Assembly (NCBI GenBank): GCA_013397795.1
Contig: VZTJ01002448.1
Coordinates: forward strand, 62,001-126,000
Length of the DNA: 64,000 nucleotides
Source: Orthonyx spaldingii
Taxonomy: Eukaryota; Chordata; Aves; Passeriformes; Orthonychidae
Direction: 5' to 3'
Both the position numbers and the translations under genes were made by a program. Under the pieces are notes generated by a model. The model did not search any database and had not been told where the DNA came from. It saw nothing but the letters and a program-made list of their open reading frames with translations. This document shows positions 12,901 to 26,300 of the stretch, piece by piece; the stretch's first letter is position 1, and every line of letters begins with the position of its first letter.

Positions 12901-15755
12901 ACAGGGTAAGACAAGGTTCATAAATAATGATGTTGTGAGAGCAAACTGGAAGCAATCCTAAAAAACATGTTCTGGCTTACGTGAAGTGCTAGGTCCTAGT
13001 AATAATTGATAGAATTTGGATGATTTAAAGATGTTTATATTCCTAAATATCTCTGCATATATTTTTGCAGTTTATTATATGTATATTTTACAATTTATTA
13101 TATCTGCTCCATTTAAAGGGTCCCTTATTCTACCTGCTGTATGATTGCATCCTGCATTCTTGTGAGTGCACCCACTGATGCAATCACAATCAAGTGATCT
13201 AAGACAAACCAAACAGTAGTAAAAGCTGATTCTTTCAATGGTTTTAAGCAGTATTAGCAACATTAGACTGTTCCACTGGCTCAGTTTCACGTTACAACTC
13301 TTCCCAGGAGAAGTATCCACATTGGCATGCAGGAAAACCACCTCTTCTGCAGATCTGATATGTTCAGCCATCACAATTCAAATGCCAGCAACTGTTCTGT
13401 CAGTGAGTAGAAGCCACATCTCAAAGCCAGATGTAGTGCCAACCTCACGTCTCTGGGTATTCTGACCTTCCTACTCACTTTCTGGAGAATTGGTGTGTAT
13501 CTGCAAGGTTACAAGCATGCAAATATGCTTAAAATGAGAAGGGCTTTATTTTGGGGAATGGGGATTGGGAAGGGATTTTTATGCCTTGTTAAGATGAACT
13601 CTATTTCAGCATGTTCCTTCCATTTTCTTAACACAGAAATGCTTTGTGAATAATCCTGTGAAGTTTGTATGACGCAGAGTTGCAATAAGTTATGGAAGGA
13701 GGTAAGGAGCCTCTGCAGGTATGTGAAGAGCACAAGGCTTGGTCACAAATGATCAGGACAAACTATAAATGCTGTTGGCCATAGAATGGGTCAGCCTGGT
13801 TGTTTAGACTGAGGGAAAATGAGTCAAGGCTACTGATGATATTTTGCCAGGCTTCCCTGTGGACTGGCATCAGAAGCCAAACTCCTCTAGAAAACTCATT
13901 TATCTCCTGGTGGTCCACCAAAAAACATCCCAGAAAACTTCTTATATAGTGTTTAATATCTGGCAAATCACTGATTTGCCTGATCTGAGCCTGAACTGAA
14001 CATCTAGGGTTGGACAGCAAGGTACTGACGTAGATGAGTGTGTAACTGCCCGAGGAATGTAACCCCTTCCTAACAGGCTGGCTCTAAACCCTACATATAC
14101 CTCCTACCTTTCATTAAACCTGCCAGCTTACTGATGTTCAGAAAGCAGCATTTCCTCTTCCTCAGTCCCCTATTTCACTTCAGGATGATAACACAACTGC
14201 AATCTTGTGGTCCAGTTTTGCATACTGTAGTAGCATTAGATTTTCTTTGCCTTAACAAGTCTCTCTGTGATATGCTTAAAGTAAATGCATTTCTTAGCTT
14301 TCCCAGAACTCTTAATAGAGTTTACAATAAACATGATGGGACTTGCTGACAGAAAAAGCTATTCAGAGGGCATGCTCAGAGCAAATGCATGCAGCACAAC
14401 ATCTAGTTCATCCAAAAGGAATTATATCACAGAGGGCACCTCAGCATGCTTATCCTTTCATGGAGTGCTAGTAATTTGTTTTTTCTTACTTCACTACTCT
14501 ACCAGTTCTTGGCAAGTGTGCAAGGACAAGCCAGATTTCTATTATGTGGTATATATAATTCATAAGAAATGTTAAAAACAAAAACCAAACAAACAATAAA
14601 AAAAATTTGACAGTGTAAGCCTGTCTCTCCCAAGTGATGGAGCTGTCAGGAAAAGATGTCTATGAGACACTTTGGGGTTATGAAGACCAAAAAGGTCTAT
14701 GAACGAGAATGCTTCACCCCTACCTCCCAAAGAACCAAGCCTTAGATAGCATCCCATAGTGCCTGACAATCAGAACGTCTGAACCAAGGCAGAAGGAGAG
14801 GTCACAATTTGGCCTCCAATTTGGTAGAGTTATTCTCATAACTCAAAGATGCCTCTAAATTTAACAGCCTTTGTAACACAAGACCAAATAAAAAAGCCCC
14901 ATTCACTCAATCAGGAGGTTCTGTACATTTTCCAATGAAATTCAATCTACTGAAGTTTGTCTCTTCAAATTCATCAGTCTCTCTATAAAATGTAGGAATT
15001 AAAGTTTTTCAATCCTTCAATGTAGTCATATGATGCTTCTTTATTTCCTGTCTAAAGTCTTATAAATTTATCCACATAATGAACCTCCCAAACTGATTCC
15101 TATTTAGTAAAATATATATACAAATCAGAAAAACACCATTACAACAATTTATTTTCCTAGGTACCAACCATGTCGCTAGTGTCTGCCTGCTAGCAAGCAA
15201 GGGTGCAAAACTTGCAGTCTGTGGTGGGCCTGGGTATTTTATGCAGAATTTTAAAGGAATGTTTTCCCATCCCATCCCACCCCAGAACTGATGCCAGTCC
15301 TGCACTTAAGGAAATAGATCAGCAAGAGCTGCACTGCCTACAGTCTTCATTATCCTTCAGCTGCAGTGAAACAGAAGCTATCTCTGAAAGACAACAAAGA
15401 ATGAAGAAAATTGCCTATCTATCAAATAGATCTATATTTAAAAGCTAACATTTCAGACCTTGATACAACACAGACAAGAAGCTGATTCTCAGCCAATCTC
15501 TCTCAGTCCCAGGCTTCCCCTTACTCTGGGAATTGTGGTATCCGTGTAAGTACAGCCTAACCTGGAAAGCCACAGGCATAGGCAGAGAAATTTGAAGAAG
15601 TTGTCAAGAAGTTCAAACAATTGGCCTGTTTCCTAGGGAATAGCAGCAGTCTGGTGCATACTGATACTATTTTGTATTACTGTGCTCTGGGCTTTTCCAC
15701 TCATCCATCTGTAATTTTGAGTCCTGATTGGATTTTTTTTTTCTGTTTTTTCTTT
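9961..15755. other. Intergenic, no gene recognised
   Basis: AT-rich unique sequence with short homopolymers (for example T runs at 12369-12382 and A-rich 14577-14608). Apparent frames overlap one another on both strands and show no protein-like composition. Confidence 0.55.
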
Positions 15756-15808
15756 NNNNNNNNNNNNNNNNNNNNNNNNNNNNNNNNNNNNNNNNNNNNN
15801 NNNNNNNN
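15756..15808. other. Assembly gap (53 N)
   Basis: 53 undetermined bases flanked by T-rich sequence on both sides, so probably an unresolved homopolymer or low-complexity run. The true length is unknown. Any reading frame drawn across it is an artefact. Confidence 0.99.
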
Positions 15809-16528
15809 TTTTTTGTCTTGAATAACACTGGTATAAATTCAAGAGTGAGTTGTCAGGCAGAAAAGTTGCTAGTTTCAGAAATATATGACAGTAAGACATG
15901 AGGTAAAGTGTTCTTAGAAAGGTCTCAGGCAGGAAAGGGGTGGGTAAAGGGTAATTCTGCTGGAGCAGTGTCCTTAAGCAGAAGGAGAAGATGGAAGGAT
16001 TGTTGTGAGTACTGGGAGCAGAGAGAGAAAGCCAACAACAAGCAGTTTGCTACTTCCTGACTGGTTGAGCAACACGCCTGTAAGATGTTAAACAAAGAGC
16101 ATGACATTATGGCATTGAGAGGAACACACTCCAAGGGTTTATAAAGTTGATAAAGCTTCTGAAGCACAAACCTAGGCAGATGCTGTCTGTTCAAATTCCA
16201 CACTACTGCATAAACTGCAGAGGTATGAAAGCAAGGTTGAGAAAGTAAATGTAAAATCCAAATGGTCCTAGGCTCAAGGTCCAGAAAAAGTGTAATATAT
16301 TTTATACTTTAGCATACTTTTGCCTGCTTTGGGCATTAAAGTAATGAATTCTTGTCACTGCTTGTTGTGTTGAACTGGGTGACAGGCCACTTCTCTCATT
16401 TGCATCACTGGCAGGGCCAGAGATGGATGGAGTTTATGAAGACAGATATCTCTTTGCTTGGCTATAAAACTTACAGGCTCTTACTCCTAACTATACCCCA
16501 GAAAAGCATGACAGAATGACCTATAAAG

Positions 16529-16555
16529 CAAACAAACAAATGAACAAACAAACAA
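16529..16555. repeat. (AAAC)n microsatellite
   Basis: Six to seven imperfect AAAC/AAAT units. A second A/C-rich patch follows at about 16600-16640. Confidence 0.7.
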
Positions 16556-17342
16556 GATAGAGAACAAGTTACAGACATTCTTGTAAACGCTAGGGAGAAA
16601 AAAAGAACCAAAAACCAAACCACCACCACAACAAAAAAACCCTGAAAAGGCAAAGATGTTTTCCCTTAGAGATAACCTTCAGTTTCCTACACAGGAAAAC
16701 CCTCTGGGTTGGTTCTGCAGTTTCTGGTTTCACCTGAATGTAAAAAAGGAGCAAGGTTATTTCTCGGCTCTTATGCGAGCTAAACTCTCAACTGGACTTC
16801 AAAACTCATGGTACAGACTACAAAAATAAGGAATTCTACAAACAAAAAGTTTGTGTAATTCAGGTAGTTCTACCACTCAGATTCAGTGGTGCCCCATGTG
16901 CATTTTCCCACTTTTCACTTGGCTATTGAAGAGTCCATCTGGATACAGAGTGGTGAGGCTCTCAGCAATACTTCCCAGATCCCATTTCTACACAGGATAT
17001 GGAAACAGTGATTTCTTGGAAAGACAGCACTTCTGTCTCTCATATGTCACGTCTCGTAGAACAATGGTTCTGTTGATTTATAGCAACCAAGGCATTGCTT
17101 TTTCAGAGCATGACATTTACTATTATCTCTTTGCAAAGCATGACAATCTCAGGGCAACCAAAAGAAGACTTGGCTATCGATTAAAACAAACTTGATTCAT
17201 TAAAAGTACTGCTGACATTTCCACTGATCTGTGGTATTCTTTTCCTTCACATTAAACAATGTAGTTGTTTAAAGCTCTTAAGGTCACTGTTCTATAAATG
17301 TGCTGTGTTTAAGGTGTGCGCCATTTAACCATTCTTTGGCCT

Positions 17343-17391
17343 AAAGAAAAGAAAAAAAAAAGAGAAAAAAAAGAAAAAAGGGAAGGGGAAA
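17343..17391. repeat. A/G-rich low-complexity tract
   Basis: Runs of A broken by single G bases (GAAAAAAAAAAGAGAAAAAA...). It could be a decayed poly(A), but no SINE or retrocopy body is recognisable next to it. Confidence 0.75.
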
Positions 17392-20300
17392 CAAGTAGTG
17401 GCTGGGCACCATGACTTTCATTGCTTCCCCTGCTCCAGAGCAGAGCTTCTTTCAGAGGAGGAGAAAAAGATTTACTGGTTAAACACATGCAGGTACTTCA
17501 CATGCACACTCTCTCATTAAGCACAATAATGGCAAGAATTCATACTGTAGGAATATTTGTTTATTCATCCCTGATGCCACTTTAAAATTGTCATTACAGA
17601 AGAGGGTCCAGAAAAGCTCAGCCAGAATTCACACACTTCCAACAAAATCTTAAGGCAGAGCTCCTGTGAGTCCAGCTCCTGAACCCCATCAGCAGCTTCA
17701 TCTGCCAGCAGTTCAGCTTCCTAGCAGCCTATGACTGTACCCTGCTCCCTGCTGAAAGTAAGATTTTTATGATTTAACAGTACAGTTCCTACAATTTCAC
17801 TACACAGCATGAAACTGTTTAATTCACTGTTTGTTTTACAATTAAAGGGGGGAAACATACTTCTAGAGAATTTCCCATATCCAGTAGGGTTACTGCCTCA
17901 GGAAAAGCTAGTAACAGCCCACATGTGGCAACCTTACCCATTAAGATTATTCACACTCTAAAATGCCAAGCCTATATCAATTGTTTGACTTCACTTCAAA
18001 TGGAGTAATGGTATTCTCTCCCCAGAGGAAGACAAATACCTCCATTAGACAGAGGTCCTGGGGAGAAGCCAATCTCCCACTAAGGAAGTTGCCTTAAAGC
18101 TCACCAGCTTTCTCTCACAGAGGTCTGAAAGGCAGGTATATACTTGCAACTACCTAAGGAAAACGTATTTTCTGGATATTTTTTGCTCTGGAAAAATCAA
18201 TAGTTAAGGTTTCAGTTGTCTGTAGAAGAATAGTGTCATTTTTTCAGCCCAAAACTTTTTCTCAACTTCTTTGTTTTTTTAAACAGGGCTTTCTTTCATA
18301 TAGGCTTTAATGTTTGCATCACTGAGACAACAGTGGTTTAATCTCAACACATATCCATGCTTTTGTGCTGGAATTTGTCCCTGAGCCTTCATTTGACTTT
18401 TTGGGGACAGCTGGATATTCTAAATCCTTCTTGAAGGTCAGGGGAAAGTTATTAAAATCCCCTGCTTTTTCGTTTGTCTGTATATTGATTAAATCTCCTG
18501 AACACTGAGACAAAATGCTCTTAAAATGGCCTTAACTAGTGAGAATGAATTAAGTCCTGTCTTGATCATTCTCCAAACAAGAGGCCAGGTTCTAATATCC
18601 TCTTAAGCCTTTGCTAAATAATAAAGCTTCAAAGACCAGGAGCATTACTTTTATAATGTGATGGGTTGATAAAAGGCTAAAATCAGGAAGAAAAGAGAAA
18701 ATCTAACCAAGGTGGAATTTGTTCTGATGACATCAAATGATGTTTGTCTTCTGATAAGTGTACATGGTCTTCATTTACTTGTTGGTCAAATGCCCCTGTG
18801 CCCCACTGTGTATTTTGGAACCAGAACCAGTCACTAGATTTTAACACCCAACCCAGGATATTTCTGAATATTTTCATGGCCTATCTCATAACCGTGTGAT
18901 GAATTGGTACTGTGAAAACTCCTGTGAGCAACTCCAGAATTTACAGAACTTAAGTGGAAGGGGGACTGCTGCACATACAGTTTAGTAGAAAAATGGGTGG
19001 ACCTTTCCATACAGAAAGTGCACTTTGAAACAGTCATCCAGGGGTTGATACCTGAGAAGCTCATTGACACTGAAGTAGCACAGAACTTACGAGGAGATGA
19101 TTTTTTTATTATCATTATAACCACAACTTTTGAGGGGATAATTTTTGTTATTATTGTTGTTAAAATCATCCACTAACTATTCTATTCCTGGATCTTTCAA
19201 TAATGAATTCTGCCCTAACATCACTTATCAGTGATTTTCTGCTATAATCCCACTGTTGCAGCCAAATAATACAGCATGTTAATGACTGTGGTTGCCATCC
19301 AAGCATGAATTCAAAGCATTTATGTCCACACAGAGTTGATAATACTGATGCTGCACATTTGAATGATCTGGAAAATAAATAAATGGGATAGTATCTATCT
19401 GTGTGAATTACTTCTGAGATAGAGAATTGATCCTCCTAGGGGCATTTTAGACTGTCTACAAGAATACAAGAAATACAAATACAGCCCAACTGCATTGTAT
19501 ATTGAAATTGGGAATGAAATTGGAATGACTTTGGAAATTGGAGAGTATTCAAAGCAATTCTTAATCCAGGGGAACTGCAAGACCTTTCTTCATGAAATCT
19601 GTTCCCAACCAGGTTTCCCTCCTCTTCCTGTTTTGCACATGAATTAGGACCAGCTGCTGTAAGGCACTAGACCTAGGTCAAATGTGAGGTTAAGGAGTAC
19701 CACAATTCCCAGAAGTAAGGCAAGATTTTTTTGCTACCTTTAAAATGAAAAATGTATCCAATCTAAGAAAACTCAAGATTTTGTGATTTGATTTTAGGAC
19801 TGTAGGGGTTTTTGTCTTACATTTATCTCTTTCCTATGGTATGATATTGCAAGACACATTCATTTCGTAAGAATTTGCTGATATTTCTAGAAATATTCTC
19901 AGAGATTGAAGATTGAAGATACCAGAGAAAAAAATTCCTGAATGGAAATATAAATGTACTACTGACCTATTGTTAGGATGAAAAAAATCACATTTATAAA
20001 GGCTTAAACATATACCTGTATTTCTAGAAGTGAAAAATTTGCATATGCTGAAGCAGGACAATTAAATGAAGTTCAAAAGTATGCATGACCTTAAATTTCT
20101 AAAAATATCTAAGGATGAAACAAACCTTCTGCAGAGATCAGGAAAGAAATCAGTTTAGTTTCTGAAGCTTTTTCAAGCTGGAAATATGTGACTTCTGGAT
20201 TCTGCAGCATCAGATAAAATAAATATTGATCTATAGAAAAAATGAAAACCCAATAAAAATTTGGTTTTGCAGCAACTCCAGCTGTGAAGATAACTGTCTG

Positions 20301-23227
20301 GGTGATTCAGTTAGTTATGTACAAACAGCATCCTTCCTTCACTTTCTTGCTGCCATACATTTCCTGCTGTGTCAAAACCTAAAATTAAGATGCTTGCTCT
20401 ACAGTCAAGCAATCAGCCTTTCTTTTGAAGCACTAAAATCAGTAGATGTTATACCCCAATAAATACAAATTCCATAAAAAACTGCCTGCTACCAAAAATT
20501 CTGTTGAGGGGCACAGGCATTTATGCACAATCCTGCTGAAAACTCTAATGACAGAAGGGACAAAAAGATTCTCCAGAGCCATATTTTACATATAAAAGAA
20601 CTAATCTGTTGCCAGTACGTTGTCGCCTGAAACACAGTTCATTTTGAATGTGTTAGTATAAGAAGGTAACCTATCTGCAAACTGGGCTGGGGTAACATTG
20701 TAAGGAAGGCCAGTTTGAAAATGTCACAGAGTACAGCACAAGTTTGGACAGATCATATTGGTTATGAGATGCAAAATCACGGAGCTGCAGTTCAGTTAGT
20801 TCACTCATGTTTCTTTACCACCTTAAAAGTATTTTGACCTTAGTATTCTTGTGTATGAGGTACCACGTTTCTTTTGAGACATTCTGGCTCATCAAATAGC
20901 TAATAGCAAATATGTTTTGCAATGCTAATTCTTACACTTGCTTGTTATTTCTTTCAGATCATTGCTGGACTAGATACTAACCTCTTAAGCCCAAGACCTC
21001 AATAATTTTGCCCTCAGAAACATGCAAAATGTAAGTCTGTGAGGTTAATGATGAGGAAAATGGTAGCAGGAAAGTTGACTATATGAATTACGTTGGCTAT
21101 TGAAATAAATAATGGAAATAGCAGCCTGCATCAGTGAAAATGAAAACAGATTCTAGACAAATCTTCCTGATTGTTAAACTGAGGTTAATTATATACAGTC
21201 TAATTCTGCCCTATCTTCAAGTAAGCCTTAAGAAATTAAACAATCTAGGAAATGTAGAGTCCTACCCATCTCTTCACTATTATACTGTTTTTAAAGGTGT
21301 ACTGTTCGCATTCACTAAAACCATGGAGCATTGTGTATCTCATGGCAGAAGGAGCAACTATATTTCAGTGACACGCTGGTCATGGAAGGTGCATTTGAGG
21401 GATGATGGCTTTGGACTGGCTGCTTTCAATCCATTGGTACCTGTCAGAAGGGAAAAGGATCAACTTGTGCACCATAATGGTGGGAGGATCTTGCTCTGCA
21501 GGTCATTATCCAAGCAATTGGCCCTGGCTTCCTTGATGCTGTGAAAGAGGCTGATATTTTTAGTCACGTTTATAGAGGCCAAACAATCCTATCTATTGCC
21601 AAGCTTTAATTAATACAAGGTCTGTGATAAAGCATTCAAAAACCAGGAGAAAAAGGCAAGTGGGTAATACAAACACAATTAGTATGCAGTGCTCTGAAAT
21701 TTAAATTCTGTTCAGCCTAGCTGTACTGGAAAAGCAAATAACAGAGGTGCTATCATTGCTACTGATTGGCTTAATACACCCAGGAATTGTGCAGATAGAA
21801 ATTAGAGTCTGTTTTTTGTGCCTATCTAGACCTTTTCATGTCCTCCCTGTTCTTTTGTTTCTCTCAGTTCCTGTTTCTTATCTCTGCAGTTTGGGTCCTC
21901 TGCTTCAGGGACTCTCTTTTATGGCATCCCCATCTAGAACAGTGGGGCCCTGACCTAATTAAGGTTGTAAGAGCTAACGCAGTGGAAATAAGCAATAAGA
22001 AATTGTTTTTCATCAGTATCAAACAATAAAACTATGTTATGCATAAGACAATTTCCTTTATTTCAACATCTTTCAGCATAACTTTTACTAATAAGCAAAA
22101 TTAATGCCACTAAACAAAGAGACAAGAAAAAAACCCTAAAACACAAACTAACAGACTGGGAAATAACACAGAAAACAGCAGCTGAAAATGATAAAGGTCT
22201 CACTACAACAAATGATTTATAGCTCCTTAAGGCCAGCCTTAGGTACAGGGGGATCCATTTACAGAGAACTCTGAAGATTCAGGGAGACCTCATAGACCTA
22301 ATTCTCGGATATTTTGAGTTTGTGAAGCTCTGTGGTGGTCAATGGAATGGCAGCAATTTACACACCAGAAGAATCTGTCTCTCTCATGACTATTATCTGT
22401 TAGGAGGCAGCACCAATTAAAACTTAATACAACTATCATCCGTTTAATCTCTCCAAGGATTTATCCAGAATGCCTCTATGAATGTGTAACAGGGAACATA
22501 AGACCTTTTCTCTCTCATTGGCTTTTCTTTTCTGTTGTTCAAAGGGGAAAATGCTGCATTCCAGTTTGTTCTAAGTATGGGGCTCTTGTAAGGGTGACAA
22601 AAACTTTAAGTCAAAGAATATCAATTATAATACTGTTAGTTGCTCAGGGTATTAGAAGAGATTGCTTTAAAAAGAGAGATGACCTAGTGGAAGATGTTCC
22701 CAGAATTTGTGCCATTAATGTGCGAACCCCATGATTCATGTGAAATGGGCATTCCAGTAAGTACTGTGACCTTACAAGTGAAATTCCAAACAGATTTCAT
22801 TACCTAAAGGTTTTCCAGAGAAGCTGTTGTAGTAAAAGAGAAACATCTATCCCTGAGTGACTTGCTTAAATAGTCTCTGGTCTGAAAACCCCCTGTCTGC
22901 AGCAGTCTCTTTTGCCTCTCTGCTGTACAGACTTGGCTTCTCCATGGTTCCAAGGAGGCTCTGCCAATTTCCCAGGCAGCTGCAGAAGCAGGAAGCTAGC
23001 ATAGCTTTGACAGAAAAATAGGATACAAAAACCAGAGTCAGAAAAGGAATAAAAAAAGCCAGCGTCTCATACAGGAGCACTGCCAGTAATGCAAAGGGCA
23101 TTGCCAAGGACAGTCCTCAACCCCCAGATTCTCCTCTGTGCAATTACAACTCCTTAAAGATCTTCAGCATGGGACGAACTGTGAGCTCATGCAGTTGTGC
23201 ATTAGACACCTAGAGGGTCCTTGTCTG

Positions 23228-23333
23228 CAAGAGGTTGAGAGAAAGAGAGAGTCAGGAGAAACCTAATGAATGAAGAGCGAGGGAGAGGGGAAAATCAAGA
23301 ATGGTTAGACAGGAAAGGAAGGGATCATCCACG
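23228..23333. repeat. Purine-rich tract
   Basis: Mostly A/G on the plus strand, including GAGAGAAAGAGAGAGTCAGG and GAGCGAGGGAGAGGGGAAAA. Low complexity without further signal. Confidence 0.55.
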
Positions 23334-26300
23334 AATGTAGAGAGAAAAGATACAGGCACCATAAAGCCAGAGACACAAGGACTTAATATTAAGGAGTCAC
23401 TAGAATGTCAAACAATAGCATAAAATAAAGATTAATAGTATATACACTGAGCACTTACACTGGTGGGGTCTGTCTCCTGATGAGGTCCAGGACGTTTTCC
23501 CCTATGGAGCTTCTCTGTCTCCCTGTTCCAAGTGAGATTCACCTACTCTGGCTTAGATGTTTCACTTTCAAGCACCACCGTTACTCATCTCAAGATCTCT
23601 TTGTAGTCAAGGAAGAAAAATAGATGCCTCAAAAGAGCAATTCATTTGACCTACATTAGATGTCTTTCTTTGGATGAGATGAATCGCTCTCTAGAAAAAC
23701 TATTTCTATAAAAGGTAGCTAGATTAATGTTAGATATCAGAACTTTAATGACCTCTTCTTGGAAGAATGTTACTTTGGTTGGTTTTCTACATTAGGATGA
23801 AGAAAATGCCTTTCATTTTCAGAAAAATATGCTCAAAGATGAAAGTGAGATCTTTTGCCCTACCAAATCCCTAACCCTTTAGTTTAGAAACCATGTTGAG
23901 AAGTCACTGTGTTCTGCCACATGCATTTTATAAGAAGTGTTCTCAGATGACCTTATGTGACCAGATAAGGAAAGATTACACTGACATGCATTATATGAGG
24001 ACTCAGGATTTGAATCAAGAGGACAAAAATCTCAGGTATACCCTGACCAGCTGAATCCATACTGTGGTCCCAGTACTTTGTTGCTGTGAAGGAAATGCTA
24101 CCCTAATGCACTTTCAGGGTTGGATCAGGAGCCTAAAAAGACCTGGCACCCTCGGCATCTTGTCAGGGTGCCAAGAAACTCTACCAGACTTTGTCATAAC
24201 TGCAAAAAGTGACAAATCTGCCTCACCCTGTGGTCTTCTAAATTGTTCTGCTGAGCAAACTAAGCATTGTTTGCATTTAAACAAACTTGTTGGGAAATTG
24301 GTAGATTTACTTTGGTGTTTCGGTAAGCTGATTAAAATAGTCTTACAAGAAATACTGGACTGCCTCTCTCCACTGTGTTGTGGAGTTATTAGAAGGCTGT
24401 TTCAAAAAGCTGCGACTTGTTTTGTACTTTAATTTTAACTTGGCAAGCACACTATGGCTTGTCCTCCTCCATACTACATTCTTCCACTCAGAGAGTCGGG
24501 GGAAAAAGGTAGACTGTGCTCCTCTATCACAATTATAAGTAGCAGCACACCAGTGAGAAGGAGAAGAAATGCTTTAGTTCCTTACCTGCTTGCATAGTCC
24601 CCTAGTCTAGAAGAAAACTACTTCACTGCATCTTCCATTCTCCGCATTCTTAATAGAGAAATTCTATCTTAATAGCAAAGTTAAACTAATGAGCTCTTCT
24701 CTTCCAGAAGAAAATAAATACATCTCTAGAGCAACTGCTTGTGCTAGATACACACCTCATCATGCAAAACTGATTTCTAAGTCCCAAAAGTATGCACAGC
24801 AGAAAAGACAGAATGCTAGAAGTTTCCTATTATTTTGACTGCAACTCTTATAAAAAGAACAATCTCTCTGCCCTAATAAGCAACAGACAATCTCCAGAAG
24901 CTATTTAGCAGTATCATTTGGCTGGAACACAGCAATTATCTAAGTGGCTGCCAACACAGGAGAAAAGAAAACCTTCTTGAAAACTTGTTATTTGCTGTGG
25001 GAGTAGGGAGCTTCTATCTTAATGTTATCTATCTTCTTTCTTTAAAGACTTCCAGCTAATTTTTGTTTTTACCTCTATGCACATTAAGACCTTCTTTACT
25101 ACCTTCTGCACACACATTTATATCCACTGGAGATGGATGGTAGCTGCAGCTTTGCGGTGCTGACAATGGCAATTACAGTCTTAGCCACATAGCACAGGAT
25201 CTCATTTAGCCCATAATGCACTCCAGAGTCTGGGGCTGAAGCTCCAAGCCTCTGGCTCTGTAATGACTGCTGAGCTCCAACACCTAAAGATTACACAAGC
25301 CGTGTGGGACTTGGATATGAGCAGTAGTTTTACACAGGTCTGGGAAGAGCAGGGGTGGCACAAATAGTGACCTCAACATTCTGCTCTGGCTGGCACACAC
25401 CAGCCTTGCCTCATATCACAGGAGTATTGAGAACACTCTGGCTTCAGAGTGCAAATAGTGATCAGAAACAGCAAAGCAAGCTCTGATTCCACAACTCCCT
25501 ACTGATTTTTCTTTGTTCTAGTATTTGGAGTCAGTTGCACTATCTTCAGGGTAAGACTGAAATGCAGACCTATTTGAGCTTAGGAAATAAAAAATATAGT
25601 TGACAGCACCATGTGTTCCACCAGCTCCTCACAGTTAGTTTTAGGCAATCTGCCTTATTCAATCTCTTTTTGCTTCCCTAACAGGAAAATAATTTTATAT
25701 AAAACAATTTCTCACATCACCTGAGAAACACTATTATTTCAAATTGCAGAAGTATATTCACCTTTAACTAAGCACCAGAAGACTGCAATTTTAGGCAAAC
25801 TGTGGGTTAGACTCTGTCAGAAATATTGCAGTCTGCCTTCAGAAAACAGGTCTTTTGTAAAAACTTTTAATATGGAGCTTCATCATGCACAGAGTACAGT
25901 TCCCAATACACAACTTCACATCTTGCAAGCTGTCTTCTGACCTGCCACACTGTGAAGCATTGCAGAGTGGGACTTGTAGTCTATGAATGTCACAAAATGA
26001 GAGGAATTGCTATTGGATTGATCTTTTAAGATGAATATTTGTACCAGAGGCAGTACTCAACCTTCTGCCACTCCAAATTTTACAGTAGACAATATCCTCT
26101 CAGCTAGAAACTTGTCCGAATGTTTTCCTGCTCAGTGCAGCTGTTCAGCAGTTTCTAATATTTATTTTTCTAATTGGAGATAAGCCTAGTGGAAAAGACT
26201 AAGTTTTTGAAGTGCACATTGTTTGCTGATAAGCCTGTTCTTTAATACAGCAAGATGCTCTCTGTGCAGAAAAGACTGTCAACGGTTTGATTTGAAACTA

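Noticed and set aside
15621..15899. Frames running across the gap on both strands
   Set aside because: They pass through 53 undetermined bases and are artefacts.
21134..21544. 136-codon plus-strand frame
   Set aside because: No domain, promoter context or splice borders; consistent with chance in 64 kb.
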